From assembly GCA_035582835.1 (NCBI GenBank), contig JAYKAV010003081.1:361796-425795 (forward strand): a DNA stretch of 64,000 nucleotides, written 5' to 3'. Below the pieces are notes generated by a model that saw only the letters and a program-made list of their open reading frames with translations, had not been told where the DNA came from and searched no databases. The first letter of the stretch is position 1. The number at the start of each line of letters is the position of its first letter. The translations under genes and the position numbers were made by a program. This DNA comes from Phoebastria nigripes (lineage: Eukaryota; Chordata; Aves; Procellariiformes; Diomedeidae). This document shows positions 52,566-64,000 of the stretch, in pieces.

Positions 52566-55500
52566 AATCTTACTCACTTCTTGAAGACAGAAAATATGGA
52601 GTCGCATCAGGATACCCAGGAAGAACTCACTGACTGCAGCATGACTGTGCTGTAGGAAGAAAATTTTGTCATATTAAAAAGGCTGGAAAAGGAAACAAAT
52701 GCAAGGTTTAGCAAGGAACTGAATTCAGGTCCAGCAAGTCTTGTGTAAAATATGTGCCTACTGAAGACCATCATAGATTAGAGAGTGTAAATCGACATCA
52801 CTTTCATTGACTGCATAAAAGCATCTGATCAGCTCAGCTGACTTACATTATGTTCACCAGCTCCAGTTCACCATGAGCTCAGCTGACTTAATTGTCAGCG
52901 CTGGGACTAGGAACCAGTCAATGGAGTATTCTGCTTGTGTAAACTAGACAACTGCAGTCATTCAGTCTTCACTTTTTCTCATCTTTTCTCTGGCATTGTC
53001 ATATAGTAGGTAATGGACATGTTCATATGGCATGCAAACAGCGGGGTGACACGAAGAGAGGACCAATTTCTAGAATATCCCCCAATGGAATTGGAGTTTA
53101 TTCACAGGAGAAAGTGAGTGGCCACTTAAGGCACAGAGATATGGAGCTTGATGTCTGACAAATTATATTTTATTTAATTCTTCTACCTGAAGGTCAAAGT
53201 CTGAGGACAGTAATGTCCTACCTATCAAGAAAAGGAATGATGAACAAGGAGAAGAACTTCTGTAAGGGAAATCCATCTATCTAGTAAGCCTCTGAAATCT
53301 AGATAGATGGACTTGAAAATCCTCTACTAGAAATATGAAGTAAAAATCAGTATTTGCCAAAAGGACATGACATGCTTCCAAAATGTTTACTGCTGTGTAT
53401 GCAACAATCAGAGAGAGGAAAATGAATTGAAGCCGTTGCATGAGTAATGTTTCTGACAAAAACCCAAGGAACTTGCTGATAAAGGACAACTTAAGTTTAG
53501 TGAGGGATAATGTTCTCAAGGGCACCTTTTAATCAGTGAAGGGAGACAGGGTCTTAGTATTCTCACTTAGCCACTCTGAATCTTGTCCTAAAGTTAGCCA
53601 TACACATACTCTCATTAACAATCAGTTTAGCCAGTCCTCTAAGTTAAATGAAAGAGAAAAATGAACTGTAAAACTACATTCATCTTGGACTCTGGAGACT
53701 GGCTAAGTTTGATAACATTGTCTTTGAACATTCTAGTAGCTGGAGTTCAATAATCCTCTATTTTTGCATTCTATAAGCTCACGTCTCTGGGACTTGATTG
53801 CAGCACAGCATGAACCATCAAGATCACCTGCACTTACAAGGGTGATTGATGTTAGAGTCTTCCTCTCATCGTTGATAGACTGCAATATAGAAACTGGATA
53901 CAAGGTTGAATCAGAAATAAGTATAATGGGAGGAAAGAGAACAATTATGTTACTGTAAATCCTTCCATACCTATCCACAAAATGCTGTCCTAGGCAGCTG
54001 AGAAAAATACCTGAGAGGGAAAAATAACAAACATATTCTTTCTTGGAAGAGACCTCAGTAATTCAATTATTGAGGTGCACAAGTTCAGCAAAAAAGGAGA
54101 AAGATATCCCCAAAAAGGACAGAAGACAACTCAAGATTACCTACCAGGTTCCTATGTCTCCTAAAGGAAAAGGAATTGTGAGATACTGAAAGGAAGTCTG
54201 ACTAAACCTGCTAACCTAACAGAGAGAACAGGATTCTTGTAACAACTGCTAAGCTAATTTTGACTACTGTGTGTTATCTTCATGACTGAATGTCAATCTC
54301 AAATAGACAGAGCAGCGGAAACCTTTATCAGTGGCAGATTCCCATAAGTTACAACAGGAGGAAAAATTTGCCACTATATTCAGAGCCAGCTTCACCTTGG
54401 GAGAGGAGTGAGGTGGGGTTAGGATACACCACTGTAATCCAGTGGCATAGTAGTAAATGAAAAGGTTGGTAAATTTACTGAACTCATGTTTCAGAGGTGG
54501 GTGAATTCAGTATAGCCCAAATGGAAAGTGGTAAAAAAATGTTTTCTGCTTTTTACCCTTGACTAAGCTACCGGTACAATTTGTTCATTCTTTTCATTTG
54601 TTCAATTCAAAGGGGATCAGTTTCAAGTCATAACTGAATGATTACAGTGCATAATTGCAAAGATCTGTGCAAATAACACCAGAGGCAATGAGAAATGTGA
54701 TATTTCCTTCGCTGCTAAACCATATTTTGCAATGGCATGGTTCTTTCACACTTTAGTCTTGAAGAAAGGTAAATCACAGCTGTATGCACTGCAGATGTTA
54801 GTTCCGTTGCCCCAGCAAGCTCTTGGTAAAGTGACTGCTTATACAAACTGATTCTCAGAGGAGGTGAAGTCTGCATGTTTTTGAGCAAAGGTTCCCAGGA
54901 TTTTCTGCTTGCTATTCAGTCCCTAGGTTGGGAAGATTTGTTCAACATGAAGGCACAACTTTTTCTATCATTGGCTGGAAGGGACAGTGCTATACAGTGC
55001 CTTGATGAAAGGATTTTCCTGACTTCAGTCACTGATTTTAGGCTATCTTCTGAAGCATAAGGATTAGTTGCTTTTCTAATCCTATTGCAAAAAATGTAAA
55101 TGTTCTTGAACTACCATTTGAATACATAGCCAACAGTCTCTTAAAAAAATATGCCTGAGACATAATACAAAAAGCCAATACACTGAGTAGCAGTGAATCC
55201 CATAAATCTGAATCTGAAGAGTTCAATGAAAAATATTTGCAGTTACTTCTGTTAGATCTGTTACCAGATTTCCTCTTATTTTTGCATAATGGGAAAAGGT
55301 AAATCAGGATGCACAAATGGGCTGTTATGTACCACTCTTTTATGGCTTCTCACTCTTCTCAACAGCTGTGTCTTAGAAGGATTGCTTCTAAGTAGGGGCA
55401 AGCTGGAACTGAGTACTGGAACTTTTTATGGAATGAACAGCTTCATTTGTGGATTATTCTCCAGGACCTGAGGCTTTTCTATTTCCTAATAGTGCAATTG

Positions 55501-55632
55501 CTCCCAGATCTTCAGTAAACAAAAGGTGTGTTCTTTAATGAAAGAAGGGAATTGCCTTATTTGTAAAATATCAGAGGAAAGTTATGGATAAAAAACATTT
55601 GTATAAAACTGAGGTACAAATTAAGGGTTCAT
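52566..55632. other. No confirmed gene
   Basis: The first 400 bp continue the A-rich, T-poor character seen upstream of the CR1. A fragment near 52790-52830 translates as IDITFIDCIKASD, faintly like the palm motif of non-LTR reverse transcriptases. CAGCTCAGCTGACTTA-like sequence is repeated near 52835 and 52880. The rest is ordinary AT-rich sequence, with a 64-codon frame at 53764-53958 that I do not recognise. Confidence 0.35.
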
Positions 55633-56168
55633 TAGAATCATAAAATCATAGAATATCTCAAGTTGGAAGGGACCCACAGGGATCATCGAGTCCAACTGCC
55701 TGGTCCTCTCAGGACTACCTAAAACTAAACCATATGACTAAGAGCATCGTCCAGATGCTCCTTGAACTGTGACAGGCTTGGTGTCGTGACTACTCCCCTG
55801 GGGAGCCTGTTCCAGTGACTGACCACCCTCTCAGTGAAGAAACTTTTCCTAACGTCCAGTCTGAACTCCCCTGACGCAGCTTCATTCCATTTCCTTGTGT
55901 CCTGTTGCTGGTCACCAGAAAGAGGAGATCAGCACCTCCACCTCCGCCGCCCTCCTTGAGGAAGGTGTAGACTGTGATTAGGTCACCCCTCAGCCTTCTC
56001 TCTTCCAAGCTGAACAAACCAAGTGACCTCAGCCACTCCGCGTAAGGCTTGACATTGAGACCTTTCACCATCTTGGTCGCCCTCCTCTGGACACAATCTA
56101 ATAGTCTGATGTCCTTCTTATATTGAGGCACCCAAAACTGCACACAGTACTCGAGGTGGGGCTGCACC
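55633..56168 (-). mobile_element. CR1 LINE, 3' fragment, antisense
   Basis: A CR1 copy on the minus strand, truncated at its 5' end near 56168. The plus-strand left edge is the inverted microsatellite (AGAATCATAAAATCATAGAAT), followed by TTGGAAGGGACCCACAGGGA and TCATCGAGTCCAACTGCC, the 3' UTR of a different CR1 subfamily from 1-260. The minus-strand frame reads [31 protein letters not shown] and [16 protein letters not shown] missing base in a G run near 55870 shifts the frame before the LDVRKSFF block. A GGN expansion gives six consecutive glycines (about 55939-55956). Confidence 0.94.
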
Positions 56169-58363
56169 GGTCAAATCAAATCATTATGAAATGTCAGCTT
56201 ATATAGTGCACTCTTCATCGGATGTCTCTAGGAACAATATTTTGTATCAATAATGATAGAATTTATGTCCAATGATGTTTTGTTCTTCTTGGTCCAAAAT
56301 GCAGTACATTTGCATTTTAAAGTTTTAAGGGAAGCATAAGTCTTGTGGCATTTAATTATATTTCATCAATTAGTACCATATGCTGATCATTACTTACATC
56401 TTTCTAAAGTATTTGCCAAAATAATTGAACAAATGAAATAGAATAATGAAGTTATAGCAGGTTTCTGTGAGCAAACCAGTGTTTCCCACAGTTTGCTGTT
56501 TTGCCTCAAGTAAACATTTATGATCATTTATATTCCTCATTGAACACTGTTTTGAGAAGGAGCCATATAGTCTCCTATCATTTGCTATGAATGCATCTTG
56601 GAAGGTCAATATGAAACAAAAAGATAAAGTATGTTGAGTTGAGACTAAAGTCCAATCTGAGAGGTCTCTTAGAGGACATAGGGCTGAAAATCAGAATGGA
56701 AACAACTTGACAAGTATATAAAAGTTAAGAAAATATTCGGGTTGGGCAGGGATGTTTGAAACAGCTTCTTGACATTATTCTTCTCTGCACAACTATGCAA
56801 AAATGGCTCAGATGCAGAGAAAAGCATCTCCTGGGGCTCTTTCAGGGGGAAGAGGGGAGGTAGGGGAAAGAAAAACCAAGGTACTTTAATAATTAACTAT
56901 TCCAGTATCTATTCTTCTAGTGAAAAAAACACAGCCCTGAACTAGGTGACAAGCAGTCCCTCTGTGTTTCATGGGGATAGCATGGAGCCTAAGACTGAGA
57001 TTGGCAATAGCTAGCACCCTGAGCTCTGAAGTTCTCTGCATCCAGCTCTCAGTAGCCATATCAAAATTCTGACCTCACATGTGGATTTTCTCTGGCTTTG
57101 CTCAGTCATCTTATGGAATTTGACATGGTTCCTTTCTTTTCCTCTCAACTTCTCTTTTTCTTCTACAGTGTGAGATCTATCATAGTTCCTCATCAGCATG
57201 CTATGAATTTTAATGCTGTAATATTTCATAAGCTCCTTATAGCCTCATCCTTTGGCTATAAATTCAGCTTCTTTCCCATAAAGAAGAGAGCGAACTCAAA
57301 GAGTCCACAGTTGAGCGAGAAAGAAATGTGACAACATAATTCAGATTGTTTCAGGTAGCGATCTCAGTAGAGATTTCATAATACCGTTCTCACTTCAAAG
57401 CCTTTCCTTGATTCATCTCCAACAGCTCTGAAGTTCAGTCTCTCAAAAGTTTCCTAAACATTGTGCAAGAGAAACCTCTGTAGCCATTACATTTTTCTAG
57501 ACCACTCTGAGTTGGTGCTCAGCCTGTATCCTTCTCCTTTTTCATTAAAACTTTTTTCCACAAAGGACTTGAGCTCCTATTTAATCATCAAATTCACAAA
57601 GCTTTTGATCACTAGGGATTCTGAATTCCAGCATCACTAAAAAGAAAAAAATATCATTTTCACTCACATGTGCTCCATTCTGGCCTCAAGTTGATTTCCA
57701 TCTCTGTCAAACAAAAATTACAAAGATCACTTTGACACTCTGTTGAGGAACCCGGTGACCCTATAAATTCCCTTTTGCATCAGGATTTCACTAAGGAATA
57801 ATATGATGACCTAGTATCCAGATCTAGTTTTAATTTCACTACCTGCAAAAACATTCATATTAGTTCTGATTCAAAAATGTTCATGAACTCAGTTTGAACT
57901 GATTCTGGAAAGTTTAACTGAGCTTTAATTGAAATCTAGCTCAGCCATGATTTTGAAGTTGTGGGAACTGCCTTTCCTCAGCCCTTAAGGACTCACTAAG
58001 GTTGCCCTAATTTGCTGTTAAATGTGTGTTTATCTGAAACACTGAAAGACTCCTGAAATGAAAAATTACCTCCTGAGATCAGGGGCAGGGGGCTATAGAA
58101 GCCAGTACTCTGATCTAACTCCCTTAAAATAAAAGTCGCTTATATGCTCCAAAGTCTTACAAGCACAGCACTTCCAGAGGAACAAGCCAAGCTCTTATAA
58201 AGGTTTTATGATGGAAGTCATAGATTTTTACAAGGGACAAGATTTGGATTTATTCCATAGTGGCTGTAGAAAAATAAGTGCCACAGTCTTAATTCTGTTG
58301 CTCTTCTTCCATGTCTTCACGTACCATTAGAAGACATAGCTATGCCAACCCACCAGCTTACTT
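56169..58363. other. AT-rich sequence, no gene seen
   Basis: No recognised feature. Frames are all short. Confidence 0.55.
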
Positions 58364-58879
58364 GTGAGCATGCTGGTCCCACCAAGTCTCCCCTGTCATC
58401 TGGCCCCTGGCCTCACTTTGCAGGCACCTACACTTGTCTGGCCCTTTAGTGTGCCTTCCTACACTAGTAGAAAGGACAATATTTATTTACCTGTGGGTGG
58501 GATTGGTTTTCCACTGAAGCAGAAAACCAGTGTCGCTCCCTGCACCAGCTCACTGTGGGGTGAGAGGGTGCCAAGGACCAACATGAGGAAAGCAGCCAGG
58601 AACTGTGGCCAGGGTGAGGAAGGTTTGGAGTGTCTTTTAGCTACAGCAAGCTGTGGGCTGTCTTTTAGCTACAGCAAGCTGTGGACTTGGCTCATGACAT
58701 CAGCCAACAGCCCTGCTCGGCTTGGTAAAGTCTCTCCTTCTGCTCCTCTCAGGCTTCTGATCAGCACCACTTGGAAAATGTGCTCCAGTGGGTGGAAACC
58801 AAAGAAAGATCTTTTCTCCCAATTCTCTAACCAATCTACTTCTCTTACAGCCCCATTTTTCATCTCTTGGCTGGTCTAA
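58364..58879 (+). other. Long open frame in GC-richer block, probably not a gene
   Basis: This 171-codon plus-strand frame is the longest outside the CR1 elements and gaps. It lacks a recognisable domain, its start has no special context, overlapping minus-strand frames exist, and it runs through the 28-bp tandem duplication at 58631-58686. GC-richer DNA with few stop codons explains it. An exon of an unknown transcript cannot be excluded. Confidence 0.1.
58631..58686 (+). repeat. 28-bp tandem duplication
   Basis: Two adjacent 28-bp units beginning TGTCTTTTAGCTACAGCAAG differ at one base (penultimate G to A), which indicates a recent local duplication. Confidence 0.95.
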
Positions 58880-59708
58880 AGATGCAGCCAAAAAATTTTG
58901 TTAACTTCTGTTTATATGATAACATGCTCATAGAAACAAATTAATGAGGTTATAAGAGAGCAGGGACAGAGCAACTCAGATTTTGACTCATGTGCAGTCT
59001 TGCAGTCTACTGATAGAAGCCAAATATGTCATGTCCTCAAAGGGATGAAGTCATTCCCACAATGTTTGCAGGGCATTCCTACAATGCATTATAGTATTTC
59101 CTGAAAGTCCAGCGTATTTTATGTCCTGGAAGAGTTCAGATTTCACCTCCACTATGTCTAAGCTTTTGTTCATTTTCTTTGTGGAAATGCTTAGCAAGGA
59201 GAAAAGTATAAACTTCAAAGGCTGGAGAAAAGTTTGGATTGTTTTTGTTCCATGTGGCAAAGTAATGATATAGTCCATTATGAAAAGAAAATCCTGGTAA
59301 AATGGCATAAAAATACAAGACTGAGTGGACATGGTTAAAGCCCTTGGTAGTGTTAGTGCATGCTTAATTTTTGTTGTAAAAATTGTCCTATTGTTATTTG
59401 GAAGGTATATTAAAATACGGTAAATTATGACAATATTTTTAGATTATCTGGGTAATGTTACATGCAGGATGAAGTATACACAAATGCTCAAATAAGTAAT
59501 AACATCATAAATGCCAGAAAATCACATTATGCTTCTGTGTTAGACATTTTCAGATAAAGAATTTGTCCTGCAGAGCACACAAACAATCATTCCAGTGGTG
59601 TCCTACAATAACGCCTTTTAATAGTCATTTGACTGCAATATTGTTTACAGTTCCAGATGGGGTTAAATAGACACAAAGATAATATTAATTTGACACGTAA
59701 GTTTTATC
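58880..59708. other. No gene seen
   Basis: Ordinary AT-rich sequence. Confidence 0.55.
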
Positions 59709-59762
59709 TTGGTGGGGGTTTTTTTGGTGGTTTGTTTTTTGGGTTTGGGGCGGGTTTTTTTT
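59709..59762 (+). repeat. G/T-only tract with G runs
   Basis: Fifty-four bases contain only G and T except a C at 59751. Four G runs of three or more occur (59714-59718, 59741-59743, 59747-59750, 59752-59754), the last three tightly spaced. G-quadruplex formation is possible with one long loop. Confidence 0.8.
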
Positions 59763-59801
59763 CTGTAATCACATGAGGGTACTGCAGAGTTTAAAGTGAT
59801 C

Positions 59802-60922
59802 CATAGAATCATAGAAGCTTTTAGGTTGGAAAAGACCTTTAAGATCATCAAGTCCAATGGTTAACCTAACACTGCAAAGTCCACTACTAAACTACATGTC
59901 CCTAAGCACCACATCTACACGTCTTTTAGATACCTCCAGGGATGGTGACTCAATCACTTCCCTGGGCAGCCTCTTCCAATGCTTGACAACCCCTTCGGTG
60001 AAGAAACTTTTCCTAATATCCAGTCTAAACCTCCCTTGGCACAACTTGAGGCCATTTCCTCTTGTCCTATTGCTTGTTACTTAGGAGAAGAGACTGACAC
60101 CCACCTCGCTACAACCTCCTTTCAGGTAGTTGTAGAGAGCAATAAGGTCTCCCCAGAGCCTCCTTTTCTCCAGGCTAAACAGCCTGTGTTCCCTCAGCCA
60201 CTCCTCATAAGACTTGTGCTCTAGACCCTTCACCAGCTTTGTTGCCCTTCTTTGGACATGCGTCAGCACCTCAATGTCTTTCTTGTAGTGAGAGGCCCAA
60301 AACTGAACACAGTATTCAAGGTGCGGCCTCACCAGTGCCAAGTACAGGGGGAAAATCACTTCCCTAGTCCTGCTGGCCACACTATTTCTGATACAAGCCA
60401 GGATGCTATTGGCCTTCTCGGCCACCTGGGCACACTGCTGGCTCATATTCAGCTGGCTGTCGACCAACACCCCCAGGGCCTTTTCCACCGGGCAGCTTTC
60501 CAGACACTCTTCCCCAAGCCTGTATCATTGCATGGGGTTGTTGCGACCCAAGTGCAGGACCCGGCACTTAGTCTTGTTGAAACTCACACAATTGGCCTTG
60601 GGCCATCAATCCAGCCTGTCCAGATCCCTCTGTAGATCCTTCCTACCCTCAAGCAGATCAACACTCCCGCCCAACTTCGTGTCGTCTGCAAACTTACTGA
60701 GGGTGCACTCGATCCCCTCATCCAGATCATTAATAAAGATATTAAACAGAACTGGCCCCAATACTGAGCCCTGGGGAACACCACTTGGGAGCGGCCGCCA
60801 ACTGGATTTAACTCCATTCACCACAACTCTTGGGGCCCAGCCATCCAGCCAGTTTTTTACCCAGCGAAGACTACGCCTGTCCAAGCCGTGAGCAGCCAGT
60901 TTCTCCAGGAGAATGCTGATCC
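59802..60922 (-). mobile_element. CR1 LINE, 5'-truncated, about 1.1 kb, antisense
   Basis: The best-preserved reading frame of any CR1 here. The 3' end at left is the inverted ATAGAATCATAGAA tail, followed by TTAGGTTGGAAAAGACCTTT and ATCATCAAGTCCAA, a third 3' UTR type. The 5' truncation falls near 60922, just inside the [12 protein letters not shown] block. It is a different subfamily from the plus-strand copies (SVDLLEGR instead of AVDS.KGR). It retains several CpG sites, which points to moderate age. Confidence 0.95.
59892..60920 (-). pseudogene. CR1 reverse transcriptase C-terminal half, three stops, no frameshift
   Basis: Reading on the minus strand from 60920, the frame runs through [37 protein letters not shown] and an intact FADD catalytic motif (60681-60692). 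It continues through [59 protein letters not shown] and RRATKLVKG to a natural TAG at 59892-59894. Premature stops are TGA at 60606-60608, TGA at 60525-60527 and TAA at 60081-60083, all in one phase. No frameshift was found over about 1 kb. The N-terminal half of the enzyme and the endonuclease are absent. Confidence 0.93.
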
Positions 60923-62529
60923 ATGAAAACAAACTGAACATTTCAGTATTCAAGAGGGAAACAGTTTTTTAAAACATTATTATTACTTATTTTCAGGACA
61001 AATAAGAAGCAGAAACTCTCTACTAACTCTATTAATGAATCAATTTAAATCAATTATAATCCCTAAATTAAACTATTAATGAAAGATCTGATATTGACTT
61101 CTGTATAACAACTAGTTATCTTAGAGACTTTTTCTCAAGCTTGAGAAAGTCTACTCCCTGCTTAATCCAAACATTAAAATTCTTTTTGACTGAAAAAGAC
61201 TTATTTTTCTTGGCAGTTTGAATTGATATATGGTGGCCAAGTGACTTAAGTTTTGTTAGGTCTTTCGAAACTCCTCCTTGGCTGTTCCTGAGAAAGAGGA
61301 AACCTGACTCTTATGCCTGTACTACGAGTTCAGGAAAGGGCACAAAAAGAAAGCATCTACTCTGAACTCTGACACCTCAGCATAATAGTAAAGACTAATT
61401 TTTTTCCCCCCAGCATTAAATGTAGGACTAATAAATGCTGGACTTGTTTTTTTGTAAAAAGAGACTTTTTTTTTTTACCCCCGGATTAACACCGTATTTG
61501 TCCAATGGGCTTTACAAGTTCTGTTTCTCCTGACTCATGTCCTTTTCTAGATGCAACTGTGAAGTTTCACTGTCAAACCACCTTAAACTGCTCATCAGGA
61601 CCCCTGCTACTTCTTCTGCTGTTCGAACAAAATAATTCTTATAAGTGTTCCCTAGCTTTTTCCAGTCGAAATAAGCCAGAACTACTGAAGCTATTTCAGT
61701 GTAGCGTCTCTGCCAGTTGGCTTATTTGGACTGAAGCAGAGCAGAGAGTCATTACACTTGACACTTGATTGGCAGATTTGCAGGCGTGGTGATCTCGGGT
61801 GATGCTGTGCAGCTGACATTGGGCTAGTAACAATAACGTCTTCAGCCAGCACAGCTGGAGCAGGAAGGGTGCATGTATCCAGTACATTGGTGGATGAGCT
61901 GAAATAAGGAAATTTTGCAATTATATGTGTCTTTTTTATTTATCCTGTGAAGTCTGAGGGGCGATGTATTTGAACAATGGTTCAGTCTCTTTGGTTGCAT
62001 GAATAATGGTGAAAAAATGTTTTCTTAATGCTTGGATTTCCTGGTGAGTAAAGTATCAGCCTCTCAGTCTGGGAGTTCAGGACAGAAGTACCCTGCGGTG
62101 AAAGAGGCTGCCTAAGGTTGCCTTCTAACTCGCAAAGTTGTGGAGTTTTCATACACTCGGTCTCTCCTTGGCAAACTAGTGTATATACCTGCTGATGGGG
62201 AAAACATTATCTTTACTGCGTCTGTGGAGATATTTAGTTTCTCTGCATACGCTGAAAAGAAGTACCTTTCCTCAGACATTGGCAGAAAGGTTGGAAGAGG
62301 AAAGGAGACTACAGGAGACAGAAGTCCTGTTAAAGCATTTCATCCACTTCACAGAAAAGCAGAAAGTGTAGCAGGAAGGGATTGATCTAAAAAGCTTGAG
62401 AGCAATCACATTTATGAATAGTTCACGCTTAGTTTCACTTCTTGCTCTTAGTGCCTAACCTGTTCATTTTAACATTTTTTTATTAGAAAAAGAAGATAGT
62501 CAGCAATCTTCAGTGTACAGATTTGGCAG
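60923..62529. other. No gene seen
   Basis: AT-rich at first, then average composition from about 61500. No recognised repeat. Frames at 61505-61768 and 62140-62385 are unsupported. Confidence 0.5.
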
Positions 62530-62622
62530 TCAGGTCCCAAATCTGATCTCATTCTGGGACACATCAGTTGTGGCTTTGTTAGATTGAATGGAATTGTTTC
62601 AGTTTTACACCAGAGGAACTGA
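62530..62622. repeat. Palindromic MITE-like relic (TTACACCAG type), tentative
   Basis: TCCCAAATCTGATCTCATT at the left and GAATGGAATTG, TTTTACACCAGAGGAACTGA at the right follow a palindromic amniote repeat I recall as AAATCTGATCTCAGTTACAC...GATTTACACCAGTGTAACTGAG. Arm pairing is weak after decay. Confidence 0.4.
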
Positions 62623-64000
62623 AAAAAAAAAGTATCAAGCCCTGGAACTGAAGTAGAAAAAATAATTTTAAAAAAACGGAGAAAAAACTACTACTGTATT
62701 AACTTGAAAATATTCAAGCAACCATAATAGTCAAAATACAAATTGAATGGTTTGAGATCTGCTTCTCTGTCACACTTATGTCTCATAGTAATATGTCACA
62801 TACAGAGGCTCAGTCCTGCTTGTCTAATTCAGCCTGCCTATTTCAGGGGATTGTCTTTGACTTAGATAGCTTTTTGTTCTTCTAGTTTGTGACTTTTAAT
62901 ATTGTTCATTTTTCTCAAGAGTTGGCTTCATAACCCTGAAGGAGTATGCATGCTTGGGTTTGTACATTAAGGAAAGGCCCGCTGCAGCCCGGCTGATGAA
63001 CGCAGATGTCGATGTAGGACCCGTTGAGGCCACTAACATGGATTCCTAGCACCCTCTGGTGGATGGCCTTCCTCATACAAACAGAAAAGATGAGAAATCC
63101 CAGTTTGGACAGTTCAGCATGTTTGACACAGCTGGGCAACGTTTCAGAAAATTGACTTGGGGGCATTTCACGACCAAATTACGTTCAAAGGATATGTTAT
63201 AGCTAGGTTTGATAATTTCCTTTTATATCTCTTAAAATACAAAACTAGAGTGCCGTATCAAGATATGTGTTCTGTTATACAAGGTAGGGGTATAAGAGAG
63301 ACATGTCATATGTGCTCATTTAGTACCTTAAGGTGGTTACGAAGTGTAGGAAGACAATATGAATTGTCAGGCAAAACATTTTGGTTGCCCAGTTACGTAT
63401 GTACTCCAGAATTTTCTTCCAGACATTGGTGAGTTAACAAGGCAGGTACAAAAATTGTTCCTGGTTGAAAAATACTGAGGGGATTTAGTTGAGCAACAGC
63501 TTTTTATCTCTTTAATCACCCCAAAAGCCTTGTATGACGCTGCAAGCTGTTCAGTGTCAGAGGACTCCTATTTTGGCTGTTTCAGAGCAGCAAAAGAAAG
63601 TAGCATGTGTTTCTAAGGGGCTCACAGTACAACCCATGTCTTTCTGTCTACTGCTAGAGCTGTTTCCCTATGTTGAATACATAGGTGAAGTAGCCCTCAA
63701 ATGTTCCCCAGCTTGAACTTTCTGTCTTGCTAACAGTGCATACTAGAAAGTACTTATAACAAGATGATGGAAGTTGCTTCTAAATATAGCAGCTGAGGAA
63801 GATTTTACAATATAAACCACCACCAGCAGAGGCTGTATGTCTCCCTCCTCAAATGCCAAATGTAAACCAGATGAGAAAACAATTGTCTGATGACTAAATG
63901 CTATGCAAAATTCCTGTGCAAATGCCAACAATATAAACTCTCTTCTCATTAGATTTGGCTGAAAATTCTTTCAAACTAAATGAAACCATGTTCCCAAACT
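62623..64000. other. No gene seen; one CTCF-like site
   Basis: Average composition with a small CpG cluster near 62980-63030 beside the CTCF-like motif. No coding support. Confidence 0.5.
63049..63062 (-). promoter_or_regulatory. CTCF core motif match
   Basis: The minus strand reads CCACCAGAGGGTGC, matching 13 of 14 positions of the vertebrate CTCF core (CCASYAGRKGGCRS), with T at the usual C. Nearby CpGs (63000-63035) are compatible with a regulatory site. Occupancy cannot be judged from sequence. Confidence 0.45.

Noticed and set aside
53764..53958. 64-codon frame with reasonable composition
   Set aside because: No recognised family or splice signals, and the opposite strand is equally open.

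Overview
The window is vertebrate nuclear DNA and almost certainly from a bird. It is AT-rich and intron- or desert-like. Its recognisable mobile DNA is dominated by CR1 LINEs: eight copies or fragments on both strands, several ending in the ATTCTATGA-type 3' microsatellite that marks CR1. There is no tRNA, rRNA, CRISPR, retroviral gene or bacterial-style operon. One 835-bp run of N and twelve isolated single Ns show that this is a draft assembly. No host protein-coding gene can be confirmed. The window is best read as intergenic or intronic sequence, with a few weak exon-like leads that only transcript data could settle.

Layout. 1-260: 3' end of a young CR1. 261-9250: AT-rich sequence with a 214-bp hairpin element (5327-5540), one old palindromic relic (about 3034-3110), an L2/L3-like LINE tail (6822-6872) and a long A tract (7528-7590). 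9250-19180: three CpG-enriched patches (9250-9720, 15310-15665, 18780-19180), an uncertain minus-strand reading frame (10973-11260), two phase-compatible exon-like segments (14764-14835, 15256-15390), an L3-like tail (14935-15045) and an older CR1 tail (17993-18314). 21134-22641: a young CR1 whose middle is the assembly gap. 22642-40000: mostly plain sequence with palindromic relics (23130-23193, 31392-31507), ancient CR1 fragments (26955-27050, 39285-39480), a 38-nt alternating purine-pyrimidine run and perfect stem-loops. 40047-40156 and 44965-45062: extreme low-complexity tracts. 51080-52565, 55633-56168 and 59802-60922: CR1 copies of at least two further subfamilies, with reverse transcriptase remnants. 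62530-64000: another palindromic relic and a good CTCF-like motif.

How it fits together. The history visible is repeated CR1 insertion, with each copy 5'-truncated and disabled by stops, frameshifts or a lost catalytic Asp. Beneath it lies a much older layer of palindromic MITE-like relics and L2/L3/CR1-like tails. The two most useful observations are that the assembly gap is very probably the inside of one CR1, and that this short window holds several relics of palindromic elements of a kind widespread in amniotes. I found no evidence for a new gene system.
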